The notes: generated by a model from the letters alone, not told the origin. DNA of 64,000 nucleotides from Allomuricauda ruestringensis DSM 13258 (GCF_000224085.1 NC_015945.1:1065501-1129500), one strand, 5' to 3'. Positions 26,676-36,183 are shown, numbered from the stretch's first letter. Made by a program: numbers and translations.

Positions 26676-26999
26676 ATGAAGAAAATCTACTTTGTTTTAC
26701 TTATGGCTTTACCTTTATTTTCTTACGGTCAAGACCTGGTTACAGTTAACAATGAGCCCGTACAAGAGCTCAAGGGTTTTAAAATGTACCCTAACCCTGC
26801 TTATGGGAGTGAAGTTTACATTACAACGGAAACCAACGGAACCAAGGATGTTAAGGTTTACGATGTTTTCGGCGAAGTTGTTCTCACCAAAAGAATCAGC
26901 ACCAACACTTTGGACATATCCAGATTGGTACCAGGTGTTTATGTGCTCCAAGTAACGGAACGTAAAAAAACAATGACCCGAAAACTGGTCGTTAAATAA
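26676..26999 (+). CDS. Orphan T9SS type A sorting-domain protein (second of two)
   Basis: 107 residues: signal peptide (KIYFVLLMALPLFSYGQ), a short linker (DLVTVNNEPVQELK) and a type-A T9SS domain (GFKMYPNPAYGSEVYITTE, VKVYDVFGEVVLTKRI, LDISRLVPGVYVLQVTE, TRKLVVK). It aligns end to end with the preceding gene but at only moderate identity, so the pair is an old duplication under retention. The 147-base gap between them contains no gene that I can see. A terminator follows directly. Confidence 0.9.
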   Translation: MKKIYFVLLMALPLFSYGQDLVTVNNEPVQELKGFKMYPNPAYGSEVYITTETNGTKDVKVYDVFGEVVLTKRISTNTLDISRLVPGVYVLQVTERKKTMTRKLVVK

Positions 27000-27015
27000 T
27001 TCAACATTTTTAAAA

Positions 27016-27037
27016 CCCTTTTCACAAAGGGCTTTTT
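27016..27037 (+). terminator. Rho-independent terminator after the T9SS mini-proteins
   Basis: Stem CCCTTT / AAAGGG with loop TCAC, followed by CTTTTTT. Confidence 0.8.
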
Positions 27038-27062
27038 TATTTTTGGGTACTTTTACCCATGA

Positions 27063-28049
27063 ATGAAGCAGTTTGATACCCATCGGATTTTTAACATCGG
27101 CAATACGGACGAGTTTAATGCTCTGGCTTTGGATGTTTTTAGGTTTCAGTATGAAAACAACGAGGTTTACAGTGCTTTTTGTGACTACTTGAAAAAGTCG
27201 CCTCAAAATGTTTCCCACTATCTGCAAATTCCTTTTTTACCCATTTCATTCTTTAAAACTCACAAAGTACTTTCCTCATCAAAAACACCTGAAACTATAT
27301 TTACAAGTAGCGGTACCACCCAAAGCACTACCAGCAAACACTTTGTTCCTGACATAACGATTTACGAAGAAAGCTTCCTCCAGGCATTCAAGCAATTCTA
27401 CGGTAAACCCGAAGATTTTTGCATTCTGGCACTTTTACCTTCTTATTTGGAAAGAGAGGGTTCTTCTTTGATTTATATGGTCAACAATCTCATTGAGAAA
27501 TCGGAACATCCCAGTAGTGGATTTTATCTTCATAATTTGGAAGAACTCCATCAAAAACTACAAGAATTGGAGAAAAATGAGGTCAAAACCCTGTTGATCG
27601 GTGTTTCGTTCGCTCTCTTAGATTTGGCTGAACAATTTCCTACAGCATTAAAAAATACCATTGTTATGGAAACTGGGGGCATGAAAGGCCGTCGTAAGGA
27701 ACTTATTCGCGAAGAACTACATCAAATCTTGAAGGAAGGATTGGGCGTCAATAAAATTCATTCAGAATATGGGATGACAGAACTTTTGTCCCAAGCCTAT
27801 TCCAAAGGAAATGGCCTTTTCCAAACACCAACTTGGATGAAAATAATCACCCGCGACACCGAAGACCCTTTAACTATTCAGCCTAACGGGAAAACGGGAG
27901 GTATCAATGTTATTGATTTGGCCAACATCTATTCCTGTTCCTTTATCGCTACACAAGATTTGGGCAAAACCCATCCCAATGGAGCTTTTGAAGTTCTGGG
28001 GCGTTTTGATAATTCAGATATTAGAGGCTGTAATTTGATGGTATTGTAA
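27063..28049 (+). CDS. LuxE-like acyl-protein synthetase domain protein
   Basis: 328 residues. Adenylate-forming fold of the LuxE/PaaK type: TIFTSSGTTQSTTSKH is the Ser/Thr/Gly-rich AMP-binding loop, followed by METGGMKGRRKEL and IHSEYGMTELLSQAY, where the Y-G-M-T-E block is the family A5 motif, and ATQDLG near the C-terminus. It probably activates a carboxylic acid as an acyl-adenylate; the acid and acceptor are unknown. No luciferase or fatty-acid reductase genes are nearby, so it is not a lux operon. It is convergent with tyrS with a 1-base gap. Confidence 0.87.
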   Translation: MKQFDTHRIFNIGNTDEFNALALDVFRFQYENNEVYSAFCDYLKKSPQNVSHYLQIPFLPISFFKTHKVLSSSKTPETIFTSSGTTQSTTSKHFVPDITIYEESFLQAFKQFYGKPEDFCILALLPSYLEREGSSLIYMVNNLIEKSEHPSSGFYLHNLEELHQKLQELEKNEVKTLLIGVSFALLDLAEQFPTALKNTIVMETGGMKGRRKELIREELHQILKEGLGVNKIHSEYGMTELLSQAYSKGNGLFQTPTWMKIITRDTEDPLTIQPNGKTGGINVIDLANIYSCSFIATQDLGKTHPNGAFEVLGRFDNSDIRGCNLMVL

Positions 28050-28050
28050 A

Positions 28051-29346
28051 CTACTCCACAACAAGAACAAAATAGTTCTTCTTGCCCCTTTGGAGGAGCA
28101 CAAATTTATTATTGATCAGGTCTGATGCCGTTATCATATAATCCTCCTTTACCTTTTCCTTGTTCACGGCAATGGAATTTTGCTTCAATTCCCTTCTGGC
28201 TTCGCCGTTAGAACCCAAAAAGTTAGTCTTGGCCGCCAATGCGCCAATCATATCCAAACCAGGTTCTAGTTCATTTTTACTAACCGTTGCTTGGGGAACG
28301 CCCTCAAAAACATCCAAAAATGTTTTTTCGTTCAATTGCTTCAAATCATTGGAAGTAGATTTTCCAAATAAAATGTTGCTCGCCTTTATGGCATTGTCCA
28401 AATCTTCTTGGGAATGTACCATAATGGTAACTTCTTCGGCCAATTTCTTTTGAAGCGCTCTCATGTGGGGTGCTTCCTTATGTTCTGCCACTAAATCCTC
28501 AATCTCCTTTTGAGTCAAAAAGGTGAAAATTTTGATATACTTCTCGGCATCTTCATCGGATGTGTTCAACCAATACTGGTAAAATTTATAGGGAGAAGTC
28601 CTTTCCGCATCCAACCAAACATTGCCACCTTCGGTTTTCCCGAATTTGGTTCCATCAGCCTTGGTAATCAACGGGCAGGTAAGGGCAAACCCCTTTCCGC
28701 CTCCTATTCGTCTAATTAGTTCCGTACCCGTGGTAATATTCCCCCATTGGTCGCTACCTCCCATTTGTAACGTACAATCGTGGTTTTGGTAGAGATACAG
28801 AAAATCATATCCCTGAACCAACTGATAGGTAAACTCGGTAAAGGACATCCCTTCCATGGCATCGGAAGAAAGACGTTTTTTTACGGAATCCTTCGCCATC
28901 ATGTAATTTACGGTAATGTGCTTTCCAACATCGCGGATAAACTCGAGGAAGGAAAAATTCTTCATCCAATCGTAATTGTTCACCAAAACCGCCGCATTGG
29001 GCTCACCACTTTCAAAATCCAAAAAACGGCTCAATTGTGCTTTTAGGGCATCTTGGTTGTGGCGTAGGGTTTCCTCATCCAATAAATTTCGTTCAGCCGA
29101 TTTGCCCGATGGATCACCGATCATCCCCGTTGCGCCTCCGACCAAAGCATAGGGCTTGTGTCCGGCCAACTGAAAATGTTTAAGCATCATAACACCTACC
29201 AAATGGCCAATATGAAGTGAATCGGCCGTAGGATCTATTCCCACATAAGCGGTACGCATTTCTTCCATAAGGTGTTCTTCGGCTCCTGGCATTACATCGT
29301 GCACCATTTCCCTCCATTGCAGTTCTTGAACAAAATTCTTCGTCAT
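28051..29346 (-). CDS. tyrS: Tyrosyl-tRNA synthetase
   Basis: 431 residues from the ATG starting [16 protein letters not shown]; an upstream in-frame ATG adds 18 residues lacking family similarity. The class I HIGH signature is [12 protein letters not shown], tyrosine-recognition residues lie in [10 protein letters not shown] and [11 protein letters not shown], and the KMSKS-like loop is [11 protein letters not shown]-terminal S4 RNA-binding domain follows ([21 protein letters not shown]). The enzyme charges tRNA-Tyr. Confidence 0.96.
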   Translation of the reverse strand: MTKNFVQELQWREMVHDVMPGAEEHLMEEMRTAYVGIDPTADSLHIGHLVGVMMLKHFQLAGHKPYALVGGATGMIGDPSGKSAERNLLDEETLRHNQDALKAQLSRFLDFESGEPNAAVLVNNYDWMKNFSFLEFIRDVGKHITVNYMMAKDSVKKRLSSDAMEGMSFTEFTYQLVQGYDFLYLYQNHDCTLQMGGSDQWGNITTGTELIRRIGGGKGFALTCPLITKADGTKFGKTEGGNVWLDAERTSPYKFYQYWLNTSDEDAEKYIKIFTFLTQKEIEDLVAEHKEAPHMRALQKKLAEEVTIMVHSQEDLDNAIKASNILFGKSTSNDLKQLNEKTFLDVFEGVPQATVSKNELEPGLDMIGALAAKTNFLGSNGEARRELKQNSIAVNKEKVKEDYMITASDLINNKFVLLQRGKKNYFVLVVE

Positions 29347-29431
29347 GATCGGTTTTTTGGAATAGCTGCAAATATAAAATGAAGTTGGCATTTCCCTCAA
29401 TTTTTACGGCACAAATAGGTACTTTTACCTT

Positions 29432-30436
29432 ATGATTTTGGTTACAGGAGGTACTGGACTGATCGGTTCCCATTTACTTTTCCATTTAATTGCCAATGGG
29501 AACAAGGTCAGGAGCAATTTTAGAACACAAGAGTCCTTAGATAAAGTCCATAAAGTTTTTGGGTACTATGCGGATGATCCATCCCATTTAATTGAACAAA
29601 TTGATTGGGTACAGGCCGATATTACCGATGTGGGTGGACTGGATTCCCTTTTTGATGGTGTCGAATACGTTTACCATTGTGCCGCATTGATTTCCTTTGA
29701 CCCAAAAGATTTTAAAATTCTGGAACGCACCAACGTGGAAGGCACGGCCAATGTAGTGAACCTTTCCTTAAAACACGGTGTTAAAAAACTTTGTTATGTG
29801 AGTACCATTGCGGCTATTGGTCCGAGCATAAAAGAAAAAGAAGTAACCGAGGAAAATGAATGGAGCGAAGCCAAAGCCTCTGTTTATGGAATCACCAAAT
29901 ATGAAGCTGAACTAGAGGTGTGGCGTGGTTCACAGGAAGGGCTTAGCATTGTAATCGTAAATCCAGGGGTAGTTATTGGACCCGGCTTTTGGAAATCGGG
30001 CAGTGGAAGCTTTTTTACCTATGCATCCAAGGAGAAGATGTATTTTATTCCCGGTGGAACCGGGTTTGTCACCATAACCGATGTGATCGACGCAATGACC
30101 AAATTAATGGATTCCAACGTCCACACTGAGCGTTTTATTTTGGTCAATCAAAATATGACCTACGAGAAGATGTTCCGGAAAATTGCACCTCAACTAGGTG
30201 TAGCTCCACCAACCAAAGAGGTATCCAAATTTATGCTCGAATGTTTTTGGCGATGGGATTGGGTACGCAGCAATGTGTTCGGTAAAAGAAGAAAACTCTC
30301 CAAGTCTGTGGCCAAAGGACTGTACCGTCAAAAAAAATATAGTAACGAGAAAATAAAATCCGAGCTGGGCTTTACATTTGAAGATATGGATAAAGCTTTA
30401 GCCTTTTGTTGCGACAAGTTTATTGAGCAGGAATAG
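29432..30436 (+). CDS. NAD-dependent epimerase/dehydratase family protein
   Basis: 334 residues of the extended SDR class. N-terminal nucleotide-binding motif VTGGTGLIGSHLLFHL, a Ser in YVSTIAAIG, and the catalytic YxxxK in VYGITKYEAEL. The structure resembles dihydroflavonol reductase-like or 3-beta-HSD-like reductases, so the substrate could be a sugar nucleotide, sterol-like or other carbonyl compound. Its 3' end overlaps the convergent DUF4296 gene by 17 bases. Confidence 0.9.
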   Translation: MILVTGGTGLIGSHLLFHLIANGNKVRSNFRTQESLDKVHKVFGYYADDPSHLIEQIDWVQADITDVGGLDSLFDGVEYVYHCAALISFDPKDFKILERTNVEGTANVVNLSLKHGVKKLCYVSTIAAIGPSIKEKEVTEENEWSEAKASVYGITKYEAELEVWRGSQEGLSIVIVNPGVVIGPGFWKSGSGSFFTYASKEKMYFIPGGTGFVTITDVIDAMTKLMDSNVHTERFILVNQNMTYEKMFRKIAPQLGVAPPTKEVSKFMLECFWRWDWVRSNVFGKRRKLSKSVAKGLYRQKKYSNEKIKSELGFTFEDMDKALAFCCDKFIEQE

Positions 30437-30863
30437 GCTCCTTCACTTTCCCTTTTTCTTGAATTGCTTTCAAAGAATCGCTTCGTTTCAGGTTTGCTTT
30501 ACGGACACTATCGTTTCTTCGTTCCCCAATGGCTTCCAATGTATCTTTTTGACGCTTTAATCGCGCTTCTACCTGTTTGTAAATAGTTTGATATTCCAAA
30601 GGAAGTGATGCATAATACAGGTCACTTTGGGAAAACTGGGTGCTATCTATACCATATTTTTTATAAAGAAATTCCATGATATCGATGCCCGATTCTTCAA
30701 ACTTTTTTGCAGCTCCGGATTTAGCAGCATTCAAAATGGCCAAATCATGAAGAATCTCGGTCATTTTCTCTTTAGGAATAAGATTTTCCGGTTCCTCCAC
30801 TACCTTTTCCGCACAGGAAAGTAACAAGATCATACCAAAAAATAATGTGACGATATATTTCAT
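30420..30863 (-). CDS. DUF4296 lipoprotein
   Basis: 147 residues. Lipoprotein signal with lipobox LLSCAE, then the DUF4296 helical domain (LIPKEKMTEILHDLAILNAAKS, FLYKKYGIDSTQFSQSDLYYAS), which is restricted to Bacteroidota. A charged C-terminal tail follows. The gene is 3 bases after the dihydroorotase gene in the order glycosyltransferase-dihydroorotase-DUF4296, a recurring flavobacterial arrangement. No function is known. Confidence 0.88.
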   Translation of the reverse strand: MKYIVTLFFGMILLLSCAEKVVEEPENLIPKEKMTEILHDLAILNAAKSGAAKKFEESGIDIMEFLYKKYGIDSTQFSQSDLYYASLPLEYQTIYKQVEARLKRQKDTLEAIGERRNDSVRKANLKRSDSLKAIQEKGKVKEPIPAQ

Positions 30864-30866
30864 CCC

Positions 30867-32201
30867 TTAACGATTAAACGTAAGCCTCATTGCATTCTTT
30901 TCCGAACTGAATGTACCTTTTTCATAGGCCAATAAACCATTCACAAAGGTTCGTCTTACTTCCGAATCAAAAGTAACACCTTCAAAGGGAGACCACCCAC
31001 ATTTATAGAAAATATTGGCTTTTTTAACCTCATTTTTTGAATTCCGGTTCACTTGCACCAAATCCGCGTAATAGCCTTCACGAATAAATCCGCGACGGTC
31101 AATATCAAACAAAATGGCGGGGTTATGGCACATTTTTTCCACTATCTTTTCCAAACTTATTACACCTTCTTTTTCTTTTTGTAGCATGGCCAAGAGTGCG
31201 TGCTGCACTAAAGGTCCCCCAGAAGGTGCGCTGGTGTATGGCTTATCTTTTTCTTCAAGCGTATGCGGTGCATGGTCGGTGGCAACCACATCGATACGGT
31301 CGTCCAAAAGGGCTTTCCACAGTTTTTCCCTATCGTTTTTAGTCTTAACGGCAGGGTTCCATTTGATCAAAGTTCCTTTTTTAGCGTAATCCTCATCAGA
31401 AAACCATAGATGGTGGATACAAACCTCAGCGGTAATCTTTTTTTCCTCCAAAGGAATCGTATTGGTAAAAAGATCCGTTTCAATACCTGTTGATACATGA
31501 AACACGTGTAGCCTTGCCCCTGTTTTTTTGGCAAGAGCAATGGCTTTTGATGAAGATAGGTAACATGCTTCGGCACTTCGGATGATGGGGTGCATCTCTA
31601 TCGGAATATTGTCCCCGTACATTTCTTTATACTTGGCCATATTGGCCCTGATTGTTCCCTCATCCTCACAATGGACTGAAATCACCATTTCGGTATTCCT
31701 GAAAATCTGTTCCAAGACTTTCTCATCGTCCACCAGCATATTTCCTGTGGAAGAACCTAAGAACAATTTAACCCCGGAGCAAGCATTTTTGTCCAATCGT
31801 TTCAATTCTTCCAAATTATCGTTGGTTCCCCCAAAAAGGAAAGAATAGTTTGCTGAAGAATCCTTTGCGGCCATGGCAAACTTATCTTCCAGCTTTTCAA
31901 TGGTCGTGGTTTGTGGATTGGTATTGGGCTGCTCCATAAAAGTGGTGATACCACCAGCTATTGCCGCTCTACTTTCGGTCGCAATAGTCCCTTTGTGGGT
32001 AAGGCCCGGTTCCCTAAAGTGTACTTGGTCGTCAATAATGCCAGGTAGCAAAAGATCCCCTTCCAAATCAATGACCTTGGCATGGGCATCGGATATGTCG
32101 GTATCGATGCGGGCAATAAAGTCGCCTTCCAACAGCACATCGGACTCAAAAATGCTGTTCTCATTTACAATCTTGGCGTTCTTCAACAGTATTTTTGACA
32201 T
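30867..32201 (-). CDS. pyrC: Dihydroorotase-family amidohydrolase (PyrC-like)
   Basis: 444 residues of the amidohydrolase superfamily. The HFREPG block is present, with HCEDEGTI, HVFHVSTG and VVATDHAPHTLEEK supplying further metal ligands and the catalytic Asp. The usual metal pair HxH is QxH here (Gln59, His61 in DDQVHFRE), a variant I associate with the Bacteroidota group of dihydroorotases. Expected reaction: cyclisation of carbamoyl aspartate to dihydroorotate in pyrimidine synthesis. Because of the Gln, the assignment is slightly less certain than family membership alone. It is 2 bases after the glycosyltransferase gene. Confidence 0.85.
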   Translation of the reverse strand: MSKILLKNAKIVNENSIFESDVLLEGDFIARIDTDISDAHAKVIDLEGDLLLPGIIDDQVHFREPGLTHKGTIATESRAAIAGGITTFMEQPNTNPQTTTIEKLEDKFAMAAKDSSANYSFLFGGTNDNLEELKRLDKNACSGVKLFLGSSTGNMLVDDEKVLEQIFRNTEMVISVHCEDEGTIRANMAKYKEMYGDNIPIEMHPIIRSAEACYLSSSKAIALAKKTGARLHVFHVSTGIETDLFTNTIPLEEKKITAEVCIHHLWFSDEDYAKKGTLIKWNPAVKTKNDREKLWKALLDDRIDVVATDHAPHTLEEKDKPYTSAPSGGPLVQHALLAMLQKEKEGVISLEKIVEKMCHNPAILFDIDRRGFIREGYYADLVQVNRNSKNEVKKANIFYKCGWSPFEGVTFDSEVRRTFVNGLLAYEKGTFSSEKNAMRLTFNR

Positions 32202-32203
32202 AA

Positions 32204-32932
32204 CTAAAAGCTCTTTTTAAAAAATATACTTCTAAACTTCATGGCTATTACCCCAAAAATGGCCTCTCTTATAATCGCGGAGTTCATTTTTGATTTACCA
32301 TTCACCCTATCGGTAAAAATAATCGAGACCTCTTCAATCTTAAATTTTTTGAGATAGGCCCTGTATTTCATTTCAATCTGAAAAGCATACCCAATAAAGC
32401 GTACATGGTCCAAATTGATGGTTTCCAACACTTTTCTTTTGTAGCAGACAAATCCAGCCGTAGGGTCGTGTACCTTCATTCCGGTAATGATCTTTACATA
32501 AAACGATGCTCCGTAAGAAAGTAAAATCCTGGCCAAAGGCCAGTTCACCACATTGACTCCTTTTTTATAACGTGATCCAACGGCCACATCTGCGCCATTA
32601 AGACAAGCTCGGTGCAAACGGGAAAGGTCGGCAGGTCGGTGCGAAAAATCGGCATCCATCTCAAAAATGTATTCATAGCCTTTTTTCAGCGCCCATTTAA
32701 ATCCATGGATGTATGCCGTACCCAAGCCCGCTTTTTCCTTTCGGACCTCCAAAAAGAGGTTTTCAGGAAATTCTTTTTGTAGCTTTATCACGCAATCCGC
32801 GGTACCATCGGGAGAGTTATCATCTACCACCAGCACATGAAAATCCTTTTTTAGATCGAAAACCGTTTTAACAATGGCCTCGATGTTTTCAATTTCATTG
32901 AATGTGGGTATAATGACCAAGCCGTCTGCCAT
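32204..32932 (-). CDS. Polyprenol monophosphomannose synthase-type glycosyltransferase 2
   Basis: 242 residues from the ATG starting MADGLVIIPTFNEIENI; a GTG two codons upstream is less likely. GT-2 motifs: VVDDNSPDGTAD (nucleotide-sugar binding), EMDADFSHRP (DxD type metal site) and DPTAGFVCYKR. Members transfer mannose (or another sugar) from a nucleotide sugar to polyprenyl phosphate at the membrane. It is divergent from a PMT/ArnT-type glycosyltransferase, which may use the lipid-linked sugar; this pairing is inferred. It starts the operon with dihydroorotase and DUF4296. Confidence 0.91.
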   Translation of the reverse strand: MADGLVIIPTFNEIENIEAIVKTVFDLKKDFHVLVVDDNSPDGTADCVIKLQKEFPENLFLEVRKEKAGLGTAYIHGFKWALKKGYEYIFEMDADFSHRPADLSRLHRACLNGADVAVGSRYKKGVNVVNWPLARILLSYGASFYVKIITGMKVHDPTAGFVCYKRKVLETINLDHVRFIGYAFQIEMKYRAYLKKFKIEEVSIIFTDRVNGKSKMNSAIIREAIFGVIAMKFRSIFFKKSF

Positions 32933-33002
32933 TCGCACAAGATTAGAATGTCAAAAATACGGTTTTCTAGCTTGCTTACACAAGTTACTATTAGCAAGCC
33001 GA

Positions 33003-33032
33003 TTTGGCACTAACCCAATATTTGTAACTTTG
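33003..33032 (+). promoter_or_regulatory. Complete Bacteroidota promoter (TTTG-N18-TAACTTTG)
   Basis: TTTG at 33003-33006, an 18-base spacer and TAACTTTG at 33025-33032, 22 bases before the ATG of the membrane glycosyltransferase. One of the two best matches in the window. Confidence 0.75.
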
Positions 33033-33053
33033 CGCTTTAAAAATCTCATTTTG

Positions 33054-34709
33054 ATGACTCAAAAGTTTCCCAGGCTTTTTTTTATTCTCTTAGCGATTCT
33101 TTTTGCACTCAACCTTTTACAAGCATCCTTCACCGAGCTTATCTACGATGAAGCCTATTATTGGTACTATGCACAAAACATGGCCTGGGGGTATTTTGAC
33201 CATCCGTCCATGGTTGCTTTTTTGATCAAGGTCAGTAGCTTATTTTTTGACGGTGAGCTTGGGGTAAGGTTTATGAGCTGTGTGTTATCCGCAGGAACAT
33301 ATATGCTACTTTGGTTATTGATTGATAATCCGAAGAAGAAGGATTATGTAACCCATTTTTTCCTTTTGGTGTTCTCTTTCACCTTGATGAATGCCTATGG
33401 TTTTTTGACCCTTCCGGATACGTCGCTTTTATTTTTTACAGCCCTATTTTTATGGTTATATAAACGCTTCTTGAAGGATGAAGGCATAGTGACCGCTATT
33501 TATTTGGGATTGGTAATGGCCGCTCTTATGTACAGCAAGTACCATGCGGTGTTGGTGATTTTGTTCGTATTTCTTTCCAACTATAAACTCATTTTCAACA
33601 AAAAAGCATGGTTAGCGGTGGTTTTGGCCTTGATTTGCTACATCCCACATTTTGTATGGCTCTATCAAAACGATTTTGTTTCGATAACCTTCCATTTATA
33701 CGAACGCCCAAATCAAGCCTACCAATTCGATGAATTTACCTTGGGGTACTTCTTGAACATTGTTGCGATCATCGGTCTCTTGTTTTATTGGATTTACAGG
33801 GCACTTTTCAAGTTCAAGATAACGGACAAGTTTTCAAAAGCTTTGGTTTATCTGGTTTATGGGGTTTTGATTTTCTTTTTTATTTCTAGTTTTAACAGAC
33901 GGGTACAGGCACAATGGGCCATTGTAATCTCAATTCCGCTTGCGATAATAGCTTTTAATCATCTTTTGGAGAATGCCAAGAGCAGAAAATGGATGTACCG
34001 AATCGGTATTGTAAGTTTGATTCTCTTAATGTATGCAAGGGCATGGATGATATATTACCCCTTGTTCCCCATGTATTTTGAAACCCATGGCAATAAGGAA
34101 TGGACAAACGAGCTTAAAACAAAGTCTGGTGGTGTTCCCATTCTTTTTGAAAACTCCTATAGACGCTCCTCAATGTATGAGTTTTATTCGGGTGTCCCTG
34201 CCACATCATTGAACACTTATATGTATCGAAAAAACCAATATTCTATTGATGACTCCGAAGAACGAATGCGAGGCAAAAAAGTTATGTTTGTTTCCAAGTA
34301 CAGAAAAAGCGGGGATATTTCCTATATGCATTTGGACAGCACAGTTTCCCATGGAATCTACATCAATGATTTTCAATCGTACCGTAAATTGGAATGTATT
34401 GTGGAAAAACCGGAAACTGGCATCAAATACTCCCTCAAAGTTTACAATCCATACCCGTTTGATGTACCCTTGGAGCAATTAAAATATACGATTTCGTATT
34501 CCAACAAACACAAACAGGTTAAACAAATGCGCTCCTTAAAGGTTAAAAACACCTCGCCCCAGCAAGCATTGTTAAAATCCAAGGATACGGTTTTTTATAC
34601 GTTTGAACTGCCATTGACCACTATGGAAAATCCATCGTACTTCAGAATTGGAATTGCAGAAAACAATCTGCCTCCGGGACTTAACGGCAAACCCATTAAA
34701 ATTGAATAA
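33054..34709 (+). CDS. Glycosyltransferase family 39/ArnT-like membrane protein
   Basis: 551 residues from the ATG starting MTQKFPRLFFILLAILF, just after a strong promoter; the open frame upstream is non-coding overlap with the divergent gene. It has about 11 membrane helices and the catalytic acidic pair typical of PMT/ArnT enzymes in FTELIYDEAYYWYYAQ, then GYFDHPSMVAF. A soluble C-terminal domain of about 180 residues follows. These enzymes transfer a sugar from a polyprenyl carrier to a protein or lipid on the outer face of the membrane. Its stop overlaps the next ATG by one base. Confidence 0.89.
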   Translation: MTQKFPRLFFILLAILFALNLLQASFTELIYDEAYYWYYAQNMAWGYFDHPSMVAFLIKVSSLFFDGELGVRFMSCVLSAGTYMLLWLLIDNPKKKDYVTHFFLLVFSFTLMNAYGFLTLPDTSLLFFTALFLWLYKRFLKDEGIVTAIYLGLVMAALMYSKYHAVLVILFVFLSNYKLIFNKKAWLAVVLALICYIPHFVWLYQNDFVSITFHLYERPNQAYQFDEFTLGYFLNIVAIIGLLFYWIYRALFKFKITDKFSKALVYLVYGVLIFFFISSFNRRVQAQWAIVISIPLAIIAFNHLLENAKSRKWMYRIGIVSLILLMYARAWMIYYPLFPMYFETHGNKEWTNELKTKSGGVPILFENSYRRSSMYEFYSGVPATSLNTYMYRKNQYSIDDSEERMRGKKVMFVSKYRKSGDISYMHLDSTVSHGIYINDFQSYRKLECIVEKPETGIKYSLKVYNPYPFDVPLEQLKYTISYSNKHKQVKQMRSLKVKNTSPQQALLKSKDTVFYTFELPLTTMENPSYFRIGIAENNLPPGLNGKPIKIE

Positions 34710-35365
34710 TGAACCCGATTGAAAAAACAATCAGTTCCTTGGATTGGATGACCATCACATTGTTTGTAGGTCTAGTTGTTTTGGCCCTTGGCAAATATTT
34801 ATTCCATAAAAAGTTTCTGAACTTTATCATTCTCCCTTTTAACGATAAGTACATTCTGCTTCACAATAAAAAAGGGCAGTTTTCGCACTGGTTCCACCTC
34901 CTTCTCACCTTGTTTCAACTTATCAATCTCTCTTTATTTATTTTTCTTGTTCTTAAAGGTTTTGACCTGATATCTTATGGAAAAACAGTCATTGTCTATT
35001 TAATAATCCTAGGTTTTTTGGCATTGTTTGAACTGGTAAAGTTTTCCCTTCAAATGTTTGTAGGACTCGTTTTTAATAATTTAAACCTTGTTGGCAGTCT
35101 TATTTTCAGTAAAATATCTTACCTCAATTACAGCAGTATAATAATCTCCATTGCCAACATTTTGTTGATATACATTGCAACAAACTCAAAAACAACAATA
35201 TACGTGACTTTAACGCTGATTATTCTAATAAATGGTATTGGTATGGCCAAGCTGTTGAAGAACCATCAAAAAGCACTGTTCCCGTATTTTATGTATTTTA
35301 TTTTGTACCTTTGCGCACTCGAAATTGCGCCCTTGGTGTTAATTGGAAGCTATTTAAAAGGTTGA
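34709..35365 (+). CDS. DUF4271 membrane protein
   Basis: 218 residues with about six membrane segments. The N-terminal pattern TLFVGLVVLALGKYLFHKKF and NDKYILLHNKKGQFSHWFHL matches the Bacteroidota-specific DUF4271 family. The ATG shares a base with the preceding glycosyltransferase stop, and hemD follows 6 bases after, an association seen in other Bacteroidota. No function is established. A TACCTTTG box at 35306-35313 inside the gene could give hemD its own transcript. Confidence 0.85.
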   Translation: MNPIEKTISSLDWMTITLFVGLVVLALGKYLFHKKFLNFIILPFNDKYILLHNKKGQFSHWFHLLLTLFQLINLSLFIFLVLKGFDLISYGKTVIVYLIILGFLALFELVKFSLQMFVGLVFNNLNLVGSLIFSKISYLNYSSIIISIANILLIYIATNSKTTIYVTLTLIILINGIGMAKLLKNHQKALFPYFMYFILYLCALEIAPLVLIGSYLKG

Positions 35366-35371
35366 AAACTT

Positions 35372-36115
35372 ATGAAAGTAAAAACAATTTTGGTTTCCCA
35401 ACCAGAACCCAAAGTCGAAAACTCCCCCTATTCGCGATTAATTGAAAAGGAGAAGGTTAAAGTAGATTTTAGACCTTTCATACATGTTGAAGGTGTAGAA
35501 GCCAAAAATGTGAGACAGCAGAAAATCGACTTGAACAATTTTACGGCGATTATCCTGACGAGCAGAAACTCTGTGGATCACTTTTTCAGAATTGCCGATG
35601 AAATGCGCTTCAAAGTTCCAGATTCCATGAAATATTTTTGTCAGTCAGAGGCAGTAGCCTACTATTTGCAAAAATATGTGGTGTACAGAAAAAGGAAGAT
35701 CTATGTTGGGAAGAGAACTTTTAACGAGTTGACTCCCTTGATCAAGAAATACAAGGACGAAAAGTTCCTGTTACCATCTTCCGATTCCCTAAAACCCAGT
35801 GTTCCTGAGCTATTGGACGAGGTTGGCGTGAATTGGACTCGTGGCATCTTCTACAAAACGGTAATAAGCGACCTTTCGGATCTAAGGAATGTATACTATG
35901 ACATTTTGGTTTTCTTTAGCCCTTCAGGTATTGAATCCTTGATGAAGAACTTCCCGGATTTTGAACAAAACGATACTAGGATTGCCGTTTTTGGCAACAG
36001 TACGGTTAAAGCAGCTACAACGGCTGGGCTACGAATAGATATTCAGGCACCGACGCCCGAAACTCCATCCATGACCATGGCTTTACAGAAATACATTACC
36101 AGCGTTAATAAATAA
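35372..36115 (+). CDS. hemD: Uroporphyrinogen-III synthase
   Basis: 247 residues. The fold is two Rossmann-like halves joined by linkers; recognisable parts are TAIILTSRNSVDHFFRI, VAYYLQKY, YDILVFFSPSGIESLMKNF and IAVFGNSTVKAATTAGLRIDI, which match the poorly conserved HemD family of Bacteroidota. It cyclises hydroxymethylbilane to uroporphyrinogen III in heme and siroheme synthesis. It follows the DUF4271 gene by 6 bases and is ended by a strong terminator shared with pckA. Confidence 0.89.
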   Translation: MKVKTILVSQPEPKVENSPYSRLIEKEKVKVDFRPFIHVEGVEAKNVRQQKIDLNNFTAIILTSRNSVDHFFRIADEMRFKVPDSMKYFCQSEAVAYYLQKYVVYRKRKIYVGKRTFNELTPLIKKYKDEKFLLPSSDSLKPSVPELLDEVGVNWTRGIFYKTVISDLSDLRNVYYDILVFFSPSGIESLMKNFPDFEQNDTRIAVFGNSTVKAATTAGLRIDIQAPTPETPSMTMALQKYITSVNK

Positions 36116-36135
36116 AAATGAACTGGTTTAAAATA

Positions 36136-36169
36136 AAAAACGCCCCCGGAAAAAGCTGGGGGCGTTTTT
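36136..36169. terminator. Bidirectional terminator between hemD and pckA
   Basis: Symmetric AAAAACGCCCCC / GGGGGCGTTTTT stem with a 10-base loop has a T-tract on both strands, serving the two convergent genes. Confidence 0.95.
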
Positions 36170-36183
36170 ATTTTTGAACTGAT

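Noticed and set aside
27063..28049. A lux (bioluminescence) operon around the LuxE-like gene
   Set aside because: Only the acyl-protein synthetase domain is present; there is no luxA, luxB or luxC-like gene next to it.
32874..33053. Long N-terminal extension of the ArnT-like glycosyltransferase frame
   Set aside because: It overlaps the divergent glycosyltransferase gene and the promoter at 33003-33032; the protein from 33054 starts with a credible membrane helix.
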